Shown in pieces: positions 1-12,000 of a stretch of DNA of 64,000 nucleotides (its first letter is position 1; the number at the start of each line of letters is the position of its first letter). Where the stretch lies: the NCBI GenBank assembly GCA_965153455.1, contig OZ234502.1:3327267-3391266 (forward strand), given 5' to 3'. A program made the translations under genes and the position numbers. This DNA comes from Sphagnum compactum. Its lineage: Eukaryota > Bryophyta > Sphagnopsida > Sphagnales. The notes below the pieces were generated by a model. It searched no databases, was not told the DNA's origin, and saw only the letters and a list, made by a program, of their open reading frames with translations.

Positions 1-92
1 CACAGTAAAGAGAATGGAGAAAGAAAAATCATAGGACAGAGAAGGGAACAAAAGCTCAGTTTGTAATTAACTTTCTTGTGTGCGTGGATCAG

Positions 93-214
93 GCAAAGCT
101 GCTCAACAAGTCAACCTTCCTGTGCCTGAAGGCTGCACAGATAAGAATGCAGAGAACTATGACCCTACCGCTCGCAGTGATGATGGCACTTGCGTCTATG
201 ATTTCAAGTTTTGA
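93..214 (+). CDS. 3'-terminal coding exon of an unidentified gene entering from the left edge
   Basis: A plausible acceptor (gatcag, ending at 92) opens a 122-nt stretch that reads 40 codons to a TGA at 212-214 if entered with two leftover bases of a split codon. The predicted tail contains GCTDKNAENYDPTARSDDGT followed by CVYDFKF. This has the GCTDxxAxNYxPxAxxDDGxC pattern, a short cysteine-bearing motif known as a repeat in many secreted or surface proteins of bacteria and algae. The parent plant protein is not recognised and the upstream exons lie outside the window. The gene would converge on NF-YC, which ends at 1109. The exon call rests on the motif and the splice site only; it could be a chance open frame. 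Confidence 0.4.
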
Positions 215-1108
215 TCAGACCAGTGCTTCTTCAACAAAGACAATTACATTGACATTAACTGCTGTTTCATTACTGGTTTTGTAAAGTATCTGGGGATCAT
301 ATGTAGCTTTTGTATGGCTTTGATTTCAGAGAGTGAAATCTTGTTGTTCAACAGAATTTGTGATTTCAAATCCTATGTGTGTTTTTTTTCTGTTCATCAA
401 TGGGCTTTCAAGCTAGGCGCATTGCTACTTACGAAGTAAGTAGGTTTAAGTGATAGATGGCCTTGTGCTTGGAAAGCTCTTGCTGCTATGAAAGCAATCT
501 ATATAAAGGATTGGGCAAATGTGCTTTGTGCAGAAACTATTGAAGGTATTGTTGATGGAAGTAGATCACAGGACAAGCTCTTCAATTGTGAATTTCACAA
601 TGTTTGGGCCTCACTAGGACTCAATCACATGTTGTGTACTATTGATTGGCTGATGGGGATAGGTGGAGTTGCTCCCTATGCAGAAATTTAAATCATGGAG
701 ACCTTTGAAAGCAAAAGGAGGAGATGGGGTGACTTAACTGGAAATTTTCAAAATTAGGAAGGTTGATGTTGTTGCAGCTCCTTGGAGCTGAGATGCTCAA
801 GCAGCAAAGCAGATCTGATGACCTTCCAATTATCTGCAAGTAATGCAATCTTGACATCAGGTAGCCCAGAGTACAAGGATGGAGCATGAACATCAAACTG
901 CAAACCTCAGCATGGGCAAGCTCCCAGGTTATCCAGGCTGTTTCAAATTGGTACCATAGATGACTTCTATGATCCCTTTTTCAGAGTAATATGGCGTCAA
1001 GATAAGATATAATAATTGGCTCAGGTGACCATGGCCTATCAAACTTTGTTTGGCCATCACATCTCATTTGGCAGCTGACAGACCTCCCTGCTGTCTGATG
1101 CACTTCGT
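215..1108. other. Convergent intergenic/3' UTR region
   Basis: This space lies between the stop of the left-edge gene and the stop of NF-YC. It is probably the 3' untranslated DNA of both. A 67-codon open frame at 488-691 (plus) has no recognisable motif and no supporting splice context, so it is not called a gene. Confidence 0.5.
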
Positions 1109-3675
1109 TTACTGCATTTGTCCTTGCTGCATTAAAAACAAAGCATCAGTGATATGCAATGATGTGCAAATAGACGGACAATAAAACATGCCTCACCCTC
1201 TCCAAGCAAAAGACTTGAAAGCTCAACAACACTACTAGATCTTGTTACCTGTGGGGGCTGGTACATCATTTGTGGGGTCTGTACAACTGCTGGTTGCGCA
1301 ACCATCATCTCCTGCCAATTAGGAAAAGTACCTTCAGTGAAACAAAAACCTAATTGATAACAGCACTTGGCACCGCAGCCCATCTTCCACAACTCCACCC
1401 CTCACTGATATACACCAGCCAAACTGGCATCGTTCTCAAGCAGCTCAAGATGATGTCATGGAGAGCAATGCCACATACAAGAAACAAATTCACAACAGAT
1501 TTTTGGTGTTCATGTCAAGTCACATATTCTGATTCATATAAATGAGCTTGTTTCAAACATCTGCTAACCATGACAAATACTAAGTGGCATCAAGAGAAAA
1601 GAAGGCTCCAAAATGTCAATGAAAGGTAAAAAATGTTCACTGAATTCTTGCCTAAAATGAGGCACTTACAGGCGCCGCCATTGGATGGTGCATAGGCTGA
1701 GCTGGATAATACATGTTTCCATATGGCACTGCTTCACCTGAAACTCCAGACCAAGGTAGTGCCAAATCTTCATCCTGAAAGCCAACATACAATTTTATGC
1801 AATGCAACAATCCCCAGGTACTCTAACCATCATAATGAGTTCTGGTCATGGAGGACTACTTGGATATTGTACTAGAAAAAATACCAAAAGCTGTGTAAAC
1901 TCTAACCTTGAGTTTATCCCACAGAAACTATGTCTACAAGGAAAATGCCACATGGAAATAGTACTAGAAAAAATACCAATAGCTTTGTAAACTCTAACCT
2001 TAGTTTGTCCCATGGAACTATGTCTACAAGGAAAATCTGACATGGATATAGTACTAGAAAAAATACCAAAGCTGTGTAAACTCTAACCTTGAGTTCGTCC
2101 CGTGGAACTATGTCTACAAGGAAATCAAAAATGTCACCCCTAGTGATGGCACCAGCAATATCATTTCTTTGAAGTGTCCGCCGCTTGTTCTCCTCCATAT
2201 GGATCCATGAGCGAAGGGTCAACTCCAGAATGAACATCTCACATGCTTTGGCAAAGAGAACTGGAGCCTCTGCTGCAATCATCTGCAGACACAAACCAAA
2301 ATTGCCATTTAGAACAGAGATCCTGAGTCTTTTTCTTGCTAGACCTGGCAATCCCATTACTCGAGCACAGGATGAAAATCTCTGGTTACATATAATATGT
2401 TCCTACTGATGTGAAACCTAAGAAACTGCATCTCAGTTTCAATCTCATTTTCATGCTGATTCTTGACTCCATTCAAATTCACCTTTTGGTTCTTCAGCTG
2501 TTGTGCAACTGGTTCTAATTTTTTTCTTAACTCCAGTACAAACTACTACTACCACTTTCTTGACAGAGTGAGAATTTCAAGGACAATGATGATTGAGTTT
2601 CCAATTGTATAGGACAGTCACAAGTGAAACTGAGGGCAGCGCTAATTGAGCCTCTAACCCTTGAAGGATGCATCACCTTCTCCATTCTGCTCATCAAAAG
2701 AAAGGAAGAGAGAAGGATTATGTGGCTGATTGAGAAAAGAACGACTTCTGAAGCAGCAGAGTTTCTTACTGGCTCTACAAATAAGTGGCAGACCAGCCAT
2801 CCCTGACTGACGATGGAAGATCTCCCTGATAAAGAAGTGCATGAAACACAAAAGCTCACCCTAGGGAGAGGAAGAAGATGATGAAGAAGAAGAATTAGGA
2901 GTTAGTCCCTGGCTATCTCTCTGTCAAGATTGTGTCGAATATGGCTATTTTCACTGCCTTGTTACTAGTGTTTGGTTACAGAGGTGGACATTGTCAGGTC
3001 TGAACATGTGCAGAACATGTGCAGAGATGACCTGGGGGAAGACAGACAGTCATGGCGCTCCAGACTGGAATTTGCTTGACGACGCTCTCTAGGATAAATG
3101 ATGGTTTGCTGGAGCAACACAATAAAGATGATTTACAAATGGCAACATCCCTAACTTCTTGCTCAGTCCTTTCCTTTCCTTTCCAGCTGAAGAATGGAAA
3201 ACCTAAGGATACTCTCAGTAGGTAAGGCGCCACACTTCCTTCTGAAGAAGAAGGAAGTAGGGAATCATCTCTCCCGGAAATCTATTCCTGTTGTTGTCTG
3301 ACAACCTAAATTGATTGAATGCTGGTCATTCCTCAGAGCAAACAAGAAATGCGGGAGAGCACACAAGCCTCCTTACCTTCACATCTTCATCCGACTTCAT
3401 AATTTTCTTGATGCGCGCTAATGGCAACTGATGATTTCTGAACTCTGTGCACAAGGAGAAACAAAACCCCGGCCACGAAAACGAAAAAAGAGACCGTCAC
3501 TAACTAAAGATGCGAGAGAGATACAAAACCAGAAACAACAGAAAATAGAGAAAATTCCGCAACAATTCGCACCGTTCACTTGCTCGATCTCTTGCATCTG
3601 CTGTTGCCAGAAAGATTGCAGCTGCTGTTTCTGTACGTGCGGGTAATGAAGCTGTGGCCGAGAGAAAACAGACAT
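1109..3675 (-). CDS. NF-YC: Nuclear transcription factor Y subunit C (histone-fold CCAAT-binding subunit)
   Basis: NF-YC pairs with NF-YB through a histone fold and, with NF-YA, binds CCAAT boxes in the nucleus. Six coding exons (minus strand): 3675-3573, 3444-3377, 2282-2088, 1774-1670, 1311-1249, 1126-1109; about 183 aa. Visible hallmarks are [11 protein letters not shown], then [17 protein letters not shown], then [38 protein letters not shown] and [14 protein letters not shown]. Together these give the complete histone fold (about residues 41-122). A Gln/Pro/Met-rich tail follows ([19 protein letters not shown], then QGQMQ and stop). All internal phases agree. The start is the weak point: a good acceptor at 3652 suggests that the first intron may lie upstream, but no upstream ATG exon in 3700-4080 joins in phase. 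I therefore used the ATG at 3675. The protein is short at the N terminus for the family. The intron after the histone-fold exon carries tandem copies of that exon's end. Confidence 0.9.
1861..2130 (-). repeat. Tandem repeat (89-92 bp unit, about three copies) overlapping the NF-YC exon-intron junction
   Basis: The junction sequence reading (minus strand) ATCTTGTTGACATAGTTC-like coding DNA, ...CTCAAG, then gttagagttt, recurs with the donor-containing motif at plus positions 2081, 1992 and 1900. The true exon end is at 2088. The two leftward copies sit inside the intron and still read [12 protein letters not shown] and FLVDIVSVG, so they are diverged duplicates of exon plus donor plus the first part of the intron. 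Confidence 0.85.
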
Positions 3676-4075
3676 ACAAGAAGAAAAAAAGCATTAATCA
3701 GAACCACCGAATAGCTACCTAGCAATACCTCTACTACCGTCCGACATCGTGGCGCATGCAGAAACGACGACGACGACAAAGACTAGCACAACAATAATTC
3801 TTTCCCTCTTCTCGCTGGCTTCTTCCCCGCCCCCGCAAAACCGAATTTGGTGGTTTCTGGGCCGTTTTGCGCGAGATAAAAGTTTGGCAGTACCTGTGGT
3901 TGCGAGTGCGCATACTCGCGACGCCATCACCGCGCTCGGATGCGGCATTCCTGAAGCCGTGGTCGGCATTTGGTGCGCGGCCATCACCGCTGCTCTTTCT
4001 GTCGCATCCTCTCTCTCCATCTCTTTGCGTTCGCGGGTACGACGGCCTCATTCCCACGGGGCGCACCACCCGTGC
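3676..4075 (-). promoter_or_regulatory. Probable NF-YC 5' leader and promoter-proximal region
   Basis: This stretch is clearly more GC-rich than the DNA to its right and lies directly upstream of the NF-YC coding exons. It contains CGC/TCG-rich sequence and candidate donor sites on the minus strand (for example after TAGTAGAG near 3725). That fits a 5' leader with an intron. No certain TATA box is assigned. Open frames on both strands here are composition effects. Confidence 0.45.
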
Positions 4076-4080
4076 TCGTC

Positions 4081-7000
4081 CTTAATTTGCTTGGAGGACG
4101 CCTTGTTCCCAAATTGTTCTCAAGTTTTCAAAGTGTTCCCAATTATGTTCCTCAAGATGTTCTTCATAATACCTTGGACATCTTATTTCATCACATTTTG
4201 CTTTTCTTCAAAAGTTATAAATTATACAAATATGGGCAATATAATAGTAGTATTATCTGATAATGTTATTAATATTTTTGAAAATGTGAATCAAATTTAA
4301 TTAATACTACCACATTTATCACATGATGATATAATAATGTGTGTATTTTTAAACGATGTTTTGAATACAAATTGCTTTATATATTAGGAAATGTTTGTTT
4401 AAATATAATGATGGTCGTTTTATGAGATTTAATTAAATCAATATTATACAAAAAGTTGAATGTTATCATTCGTCATAAATGGGCAAGTTTATTTGTTTTG
4501 CATATGAATTCAGAATTTCAAATTAAAATTTGTAGTGTTATATCATCTAATAACTTTGATTTCGATAGTGAAAACATTTATTATACATCAATAAATTCAA
4601 TAATACATAATTTTTGGGATAATTCAACAATAAAATATTTTGAGATTATTATATATTTTATTGTTCCAAGTTAAAGATAAACATTTATATGAATTAAAAT
4701 TTCCAACATTGTTGTATGGGTAAGCTTGACAATTTTCAAAAGGTTTTTCATATCAACAAGTAGTTCAATGGGAATTGTTTCATAAATTTGGTACTTTTCA
4801 ACCAATATTTTTAACCTTTTTTTTTAAAGTTGTTAAAGTTTTCATACAGAAAGTCATAAGTTCAAATTAGTTGTGAACACCAAAAAAAATTATTATGTGA
4901 TGGAACTTAAAAACTTTTCAAATATGAAATAAACCCAACTTAAATAATATTTTCAAATCATACCTAAGTTATCATGATTTAAAAGGCTTATGTAATTCAC
5001 TTGATTATTTTGAAAGGTTACGAAAGAATTTATTTGCAATGGTTACACAACTTGGTCTTCCAACATTCTTTGTCATTTTTACATCTACAAAAAGATTATA
5101 TGATCCTCATATTAAATCTTTGCACACATTACAGTGTCTAAATTAAATCTCCCAACAAAAAATAATAATAATATGTTCATATAGTAGAATTGATATGAAT
5201 CAACCCTATGACATCTGCAAGATATTAGAATAATAAAACATCTTCTTTTCACAAATTTATGACAAAAAACAACTATCTTTTTGGGCATATTTTTTATTTT
5301 TTATTTTGTCATTTAATTTCACAATTGTGTTAACTAACATGGTCTTGGACTTTTATTGATTAAAGATGCATCTATGATGGAATGCACACAAATGCAAAAA
5401 TTAAACGGTTTGTAAACATGTACATTTTTTGTGATATATCATTGTTACCTAGTCCATTGCAAAATGCACAACAAACATCAACACACGTGTACATGTAAGA
5501 AAAAAATAATGTTGTTTGTAAATTTTATTATCCATTGTCCCCTATGTGTGAAACAATTTTTTTTGAACCATTTCAAATAGATGGAAATTATCCATTTTCA
5601 TAGCAATACTTTTATACACAAGGAAAATAAATAAATTCAATCTTTGAAAGATTTTTTTAAAAATGAAGATATATCATTTTTTGAATTTTTAAAATCTTTG
5701 AACCTTGATAAAAATACACATATATTAAATTTGAAGAGCAAATTAACAAAGTTGCACATTTTCTTAAAACAAATTTCCAAAAACAAAAAAACTAATGCAT
5801 TTAATACACATGCTACTCATTTGTGGTTTGCAAGTATAGATATTCAATTTATCTTAAACCCATATGCATTTCAACATGTTGCACATCATATATGACAAGA
5901 TAGATAAATCCATAACATTATAACTACATTCTATCATACAAAAATGTATTGCAAATAATATATATGCAAATATAAAATTCAAAAATTTGGTAATATATTT
6001 TTCAACACTCAACAAATGGTTGTTCAACTTGTTATTTGTCTTGTGTTTCTTTACCATTATATCATTCATTTTGAACATTTCGATTCATTAATATTTCTAC
6101 TTTTGAAAATCATGTTTTTTGTGCAAAAATCACAAGTTGCATTAAATGAATTAAGACTAGATTTGATTGATATAATTTGTTCATCAATCATGGAGAAATA
6201 AATTAATCATCATCATCAATATGAATTTTTGTCGTTAACAAAAGTTAGTCTTTTTATAACATTTAGAAAAATAACATTTCAAAACATTGCAAACCCAAAA
6301 TAATTAGGTTTGTAAATTATAATTAAAAAATATTGAGAATTGGTCAAAAAAACAACTTTTATTATATTCGCCATTTCAAACCTCAAAAAATTCACAACTT
6401 GGAATTGATGTAATGACATGATGCATATTGTTAACAACATGATGAAATTTTTATGATTAAATATAATTTCAACTACCAAATGTCATATCCAAATATTAAA
6501 AAAATGAATGATTCAATGGATTCAAAATCAAAACCATTACATTTAATTAACATTTAAAATGACTACATAGATAATGAAATAAATGATTTATGTCCTGCAA
6601 TTCCTATTAAAAAAAATTCATATCATAAATCCATCTTATATATTCTCAAATGGTCAAAGTAAACTATAGGTTTGCATTTTACAATTCATATAAAATAGAT
6701 ATGTTGATTGAAGTATGTGTTGGTAACTATGGAACATATGATGGTCTTGTGAATGGAGTTTTTAAAACATTAACAACATATTGTGACAAAATCATCATAT
6801 GGATAATGTTTCAAAATTTTAAAATTGGAACACTGACAAGAAAAAAAATATAACCATTATTACAACAACAACATTGAATCAAATGAAAACCAATTGAACC
6901 TATCATCAAAGATGTAAAGAGTTGGTAAATTTTAATCATTTACCACAATAAGAATTTAATTTCTAATTCAAGTCGTAATAAGAAGAACCATCCATTGGTC

Positions 7001-8220
7001 TCAAGGATTATCGTTAGATGAATTAGCTTTTGATCTTGCTAATGTTTAAAAAAATTGGTTAACATATATAAGGTTAATTTACATCCAAACAAAAAAAAAA
7101 CTATTTTTGTTAATTCTTCTCCAACATGAAATTTTTTATGTGAATTCAAGAGTACATAGAGAAATGAATATCATATTAAAAATACTTGCAATTTGAATAT
7201 CATTAATTATTCAATTTGAAAATTTACATAAGTTTTCATGTAATTATACAAGTTTTGAATACAACTCCTTCACGATAACATTACAAAGGCATCAACCATG
7301 ATCATAACCTTCAAACGTATCATATTTTATGTCTTATAAAAACAAGAATACACCATGCATCAATAGATGTGCACAAATGTATAAGTTCATCGAATTATTC
7401 ATATCTTTCAATCCATGATGGTCATGGGTTAATGATGATGTATGACATACACATGCACTTACATTCTTTTGATACAATAATTAGTGATGGTTCAAAATAT
7501 GTAGCAACAACTTTTAATATTAATACACGAAAAAAATACATATTGTATGTGTGTATATAGCTCATTCATGTTCAGTTTTTACATTCCTACACTAAACTTT
7601 AAACTATAATTTAACATTGTTCAAACATTGTCCAATCATCATAATGAGAGATTTTAATGTTGACATTCTTAAAAAAAAACCATGTAGAACAAAATTTAAA
7701 ACTATTAAATTTCATGGGTAAGTTCAAATTACAATTTAATGAAAACGCCACAAAAACAAAATTTCAACTAAACCATGGTGAAATGAGTATAAATCTAATG
7801 TAACATAAGCATATTGGTTAAATTTTCTCAAACCAATTTGTATTGCATTCAAATTACCAACACATTTCTTATGTATAACAAAAAAATCTTTAATTTCTCC
7901 ATTTTTTTAAAGTGTAACGTATGAATGTTGAATTTTTCATCTAATTAATGACACCCAAAGTGGTGGCACCTCGTGATTTCAATTTATATATCTTTATTTA
8001 TTTTCACGGACCATGTGCAAACAAAAAATTGATAATTATCAACCACAAGATTAAAAAAATTTGGATATATTTTTTGTTCAAATGTACACCTATCAAGCAC
8101 AACAACAAAACACCTTTCATGAAAAACCCTAAAACCAAAATGTGACAACAAAAATCACCAAAAAATTCAAAAATTTAAACTTGAAAATGAAATAGACTCT
8201 TATTTTCTTTCTTCTTTTAA
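4081..8220. other. AT-rich gene-poor intergenic DNA
   Basis: Very AT-rich DNA with long A and T runs and only short open frames that lack motifs. The first ~90 bases are a degenerate GTTCCC/GTTCTC tract. No gene, RNA gene or intact transposon is recognised. Confidence 0.6.
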
Positions 8221-8275
8221 TTTAACGTCAATACCCGGACCAATACCCGGACCAGAGATATCCATTTGACGACTA

Positions 8276-8560
8276 TTACCTAGTTGATTTGAGCAAAACA
8301 CTCCTGTTGTCTAGGCAAGAAACTAAGTACAAAGCTACCGCTTTCTGAGTAGTCGAATGCATCAATTTAGGCAGTAAGTTGCACGGTGTCAACTGTTTCC
8401 CTAGCTGTTGACCAAACTTGCAACGAATGTCATGGTGAGTTGGGCACACTAGCAACAGGTGGTCTTCATCCTCAACAGCTCCTAGGGAACACATGCGACA
8501 AACCTTATCTAACCTCGGTACACTCTCAGGCTTTGCATGCCTGCCACACTCTACCTCCAA
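8276..8560 (-). mobile_element. LINE-type retrotransposon remnant: reverse-transcriptase C-terminal zinc-binding region
   Basis: A 94-codon minus-strand open frame reads RLDKVCRMCSLGAVEDEDHL and LLVCPTHHDIRCKFGQQL. This is the Cys/His pattern (CxxC...HxxxxC) that follows the reverse transcriptase in non-LTR retrotransposons (zf-RVT family). No upstream reverse-transcriptase core or endonuclease is visible beyond 8600, so this is a 5'-truncated or decayed copy. The flanking DNA at 8230-8260 repeats an 'ataccc ggacca' motif twice. Confidence 0.65.
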
Positions 8561-8599
8561 ACGATGGTTTGAACATCTGGGTGAAAAACTAAGTGAATT

Positions 8600-11500
8600 T
8601 TTTTTTTAATTCTTTCCATCTAATTTATTCCTATTCATTATTCATGTTTGTTTCAAACATCTGGGTATTTAGTTTTATTTTGTGCACATTACAAAAAATT
8701 GTTTACATGTTTTTTCGAAAAACTTGGATTGAATTTTCACATGATATTGTTATTTACAACTTTTTATTCATTTGTATGGTTAAAGGAAAGGCAATGAAAC
8801 TATGGTTTGAATTTTCAAGTATGCATGATGATTCTAAGAAGGCTATAAAAATAATTTTCTAATACAAACGTAATTTTTTTTTTTTCAAGTTCCTTCATAA
8901 AGCCAACAAACTTTTATTTCATATAACTTGAGTTCATAATACAATTTTAAATGTAATATATTATTTTTAAGACATAGCCTCTTGTGTTGGAGTTGCTTTT
9001 TACATTTGGAACAAGAGGAACTAAACCTCAAAGTTGATTAAAAATTTAGTTATTATCATGGGATAAATAATGTATTGAAATGAATAGAGTTCAATCCTTG
9101 CCAATAATTTTGGAGTGTTGATTTATCATAGTAACATTACAAAAGGTATGTTGATCAAAGTTACTTAATATTGGGGACCATGATTTTTTTCCTAATTTTT
9201 TGACTTTGAAAATTTGAAAATTTTTTAATAAAAAAAATTAGTTAAATTTGCACTAGATTAAGACCTGTTGATTTTGAGGTCAAGTCCAATTTTCTTGATC
9301 AATGGTTTCGGGTCTAACAAGTTTTAACCTTACTAGAAACTTCAAATTTGGGTGGAGGCCAAAACCAATTCTGACTTATTATTAAGGACAATTCCAAAGT
9401 TGATTTTAAAGTAAATTTGATTATTTAAAAGTTTTGGTGTTCCCAAAATGTCCTAAAAATGATATGACCAAGTTTCCAAAAGGTTCCCATGGTGCTCCCA
9501 TCAAGTTCGCATGACTTCCCCATAGGTTTTCAAAGTTTTCAAAATGTTCCCCCAACGTGTTCCCAAAAAAACAACAATAGGGAACAACAACATAAGAAAT
9601 ATCATAACATATTTGTGTAAAGGTCATTTTAGTGTTTCACCGGAGAGGCCCTTCTATATTAAAACTTAGAGCTAGGACCTAGTATTGCTAAAATCCAAAC
9701 TTTAGAACTTAAACATAGGACCTTAAAACCTAAACCCTATCTAAACTTAAGACCCTAACCCCTACTTAGGTACCCCGATGTCACCCCCTCTCCCCGTGCA
9801 CCCCCACCACCGCCCTCGCCATGAAAACACCCACTTAGGCTACTTAGTTATTTAAACTACCTACCCATCTCTATATATATAAGTACCTAACTAGGACCTA
9901 CTTACATAACCTACCTACCTGATGTGAATAACATGGGATTGGAGTTCAAGGAACCCATGCTCCTTGGGGGAATGGGTCCTACATACCACCCCTAACAAAC
10001 AGGGGATTGGAGTTCTAGGAACCCATGCTCCTTGGTGGAATGGGTCGGTCCTACATACATACCCGGTAACATGGGATGAGTGGTCTAGAAACGTTTCTAG
10101 AATGTGCTTTCATTCGATGCTGTTGCTCAAACTCATGTTGGACATTGGCGGGAATGTCATCATGTCATCAAACTCGTGAAATGATGAGCTGCTTTGGGGA
10201 AAATCGGTGTCCAAGGGTCTCGTGCTTGCCCGAGTGAACCAACACATAATAACTACTATCCATCCACATGCATCTATCTATCTAGCTAGCTACCAACAAG
10301 TAGCCACCATGTGCCCGAGGGGGGTTTCTTTTAAGGATTTTTTGTGATGTAGTCAAAATGGCAATCATTGAGAAAAATAATTTAGCCAAATTTAGCTATG
10401 TACTAAATTTGAAAGTTTAAGAAAAAAAAAAAAACAGAAGAACCCTTCTATATTCTTGACTACCTCCTTGAACTTATCATCAAAATCTGGCTATTTGGAT
10501 TTTATTTTTTTCTTTGAAATATGATGAATTTTTGGACCATTTTGATTTTCCATGAAAAAAAATCCTTTGCATATGTTGTAATCATTTGTTGTAATGTTTT
10601 ATTATTGAAATTTGCCAGTAAAAGAAACAATGTGCCTTAATAATGTTATGTGTTCATAGTTCACACCTAGTTTAGTAACCGTGTTTATTATGTTCCCTTC
10701 CTTATTATGTCTCACAATACTTACCCACTTTACATTGGAAGTTGTCAAGGTAGTGTGGTGTGGACCTTGGAAGTAGTACATAATAGAGTCCTGCAATTCT
10801 CTATTTTTGGGTTCAACCAAGATTCTCATTTGCTTCCGACAACTTTCATTCAAAAAGAAGTTCCATTACCAAAAAACTTATTCATTTGCAAACTGCCAAA
10901 CATTACAAAGAAAAGTAAGTTTGTTTTAACAAAATGTTCATTCACAAAATGTTCATTCTTTGTGATGCATACAGCTACTTATATAAGGATGGATTTTTTC
11001 CTTTTGCCCACAATTTTTTTTCTTAAAAAATAAAATGGTTTTGAATGGAAATTTTTAAGTCTCTGGTTTGCACAAAAAAAAAATACCAAAGTATATACTA
11101 GTGGGCCTCATTTCACAACTCAAATCAAGCCATTGAGTGCTCTCATGAACTATCATATTGTCCTAAAGGAGTGCTCAATCGTGACGTACGATTCTTTTTG
11201 CACAATTTGCACAATTCTTTTTGGGAACTGAACACGATTTGTTTTGAGAGGGTGAGAGAGAAAAGCTTCACATGATCAACCCATGGAGAACTGAATGAAG
11301 TTGGTGTTTTCATTCTCCACACACACAAAAAAAAATTGAGTTATGAGTTGTTGGGTGGCGGAAGGGAAGAAAATGGGAGGGGGGACTTGTAGGAGGAAGG
11401 GGATAACTTAGCAACTTCTCCTTGTCCTCTCCCCCTAAGTTTGTTGCTCTTTTTTTAAGGCAGGAGAGATCACTAGTTGCCTAGAAAATTGCAATCCAAA

Positions 11501-12000
11501 AGGGTGGGGGTGTAATTACTTAGTTAATGATTTTAATAGAACTTTAGTTTTGCAAGTCTCCTAAGCAACAAGAATTGATGATTGCAATTTCTTACAAAGC
11601 TTTTTTTTGGTGGGTCTTTGTCGCAGCAAAAAAAGATTTGCAGAAGAACCCGGTTTTCTAGCAATCATCAATCCATGCCATCAATTTTTGCATTGCACTC
11701 ACATTTCTTTTCTTGTGTTCACGAAAGTTGTGAGAGTTGGAGCACACTAAGGACTTTTATAGCAGATCATCATCTGATAAGTTCTTACACAAAAATCTAA
11801 ACAAAGAAGGTTTTTTTTTTGTTGCAAATGTAACTGTGAAGTGGAAAAAGAAGAAGAAGAAGAAGCAGAAGAAGAAGAGAGAGAAGATAGTCTATGTGAT
11901 GATGATGATGATTCTCTAATCCTCGACTCAGCATTTTTAGCTGCTGCTTCTGGAGTTTAGAACATCGCAAATCTCTAGAGAACATTAGCAAAGTTAACAG
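8600..12000. other. Gene-poor intergenic DNA with dispersed repeats
   Basis: AT-rich DNA holding a GTTCCC-rich tract (about 9430-9580), a run of CTAAACC/CCCTAAC telomere-like words (about 9655-9765), and a tandem pair at 9935-10065. A piece at 10285-10320 shares the words 'caagtagccaccaNgtgc' with 52820-52845. No gene is recognised. Confidence 0.55.
9935..10065. repeat. Two-copy tandem repeat, about 65 bp
   Basis: The block 'gggattggagttcNaggaa' followed by 'cccatgctccttgg' and then 'ggaatgggtc...cctacata' occurs twice in direct succession, near 9940 and 10003, with a few mismatches. Confidence 0.75.

Noticed and set aside
488-691. 67-codon plus-strand ORF as a separate gene
   Set aside because: No recognisable motif and it lies in the convergent 3' region of two genes.
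3749-4300. 183-codon plus-strand ORF opposite the NF-YC leader
   Set aside because: It spans the GC-rich leader and then runs into AT-rich intergenic DNA, with no domain or consistent codon use.
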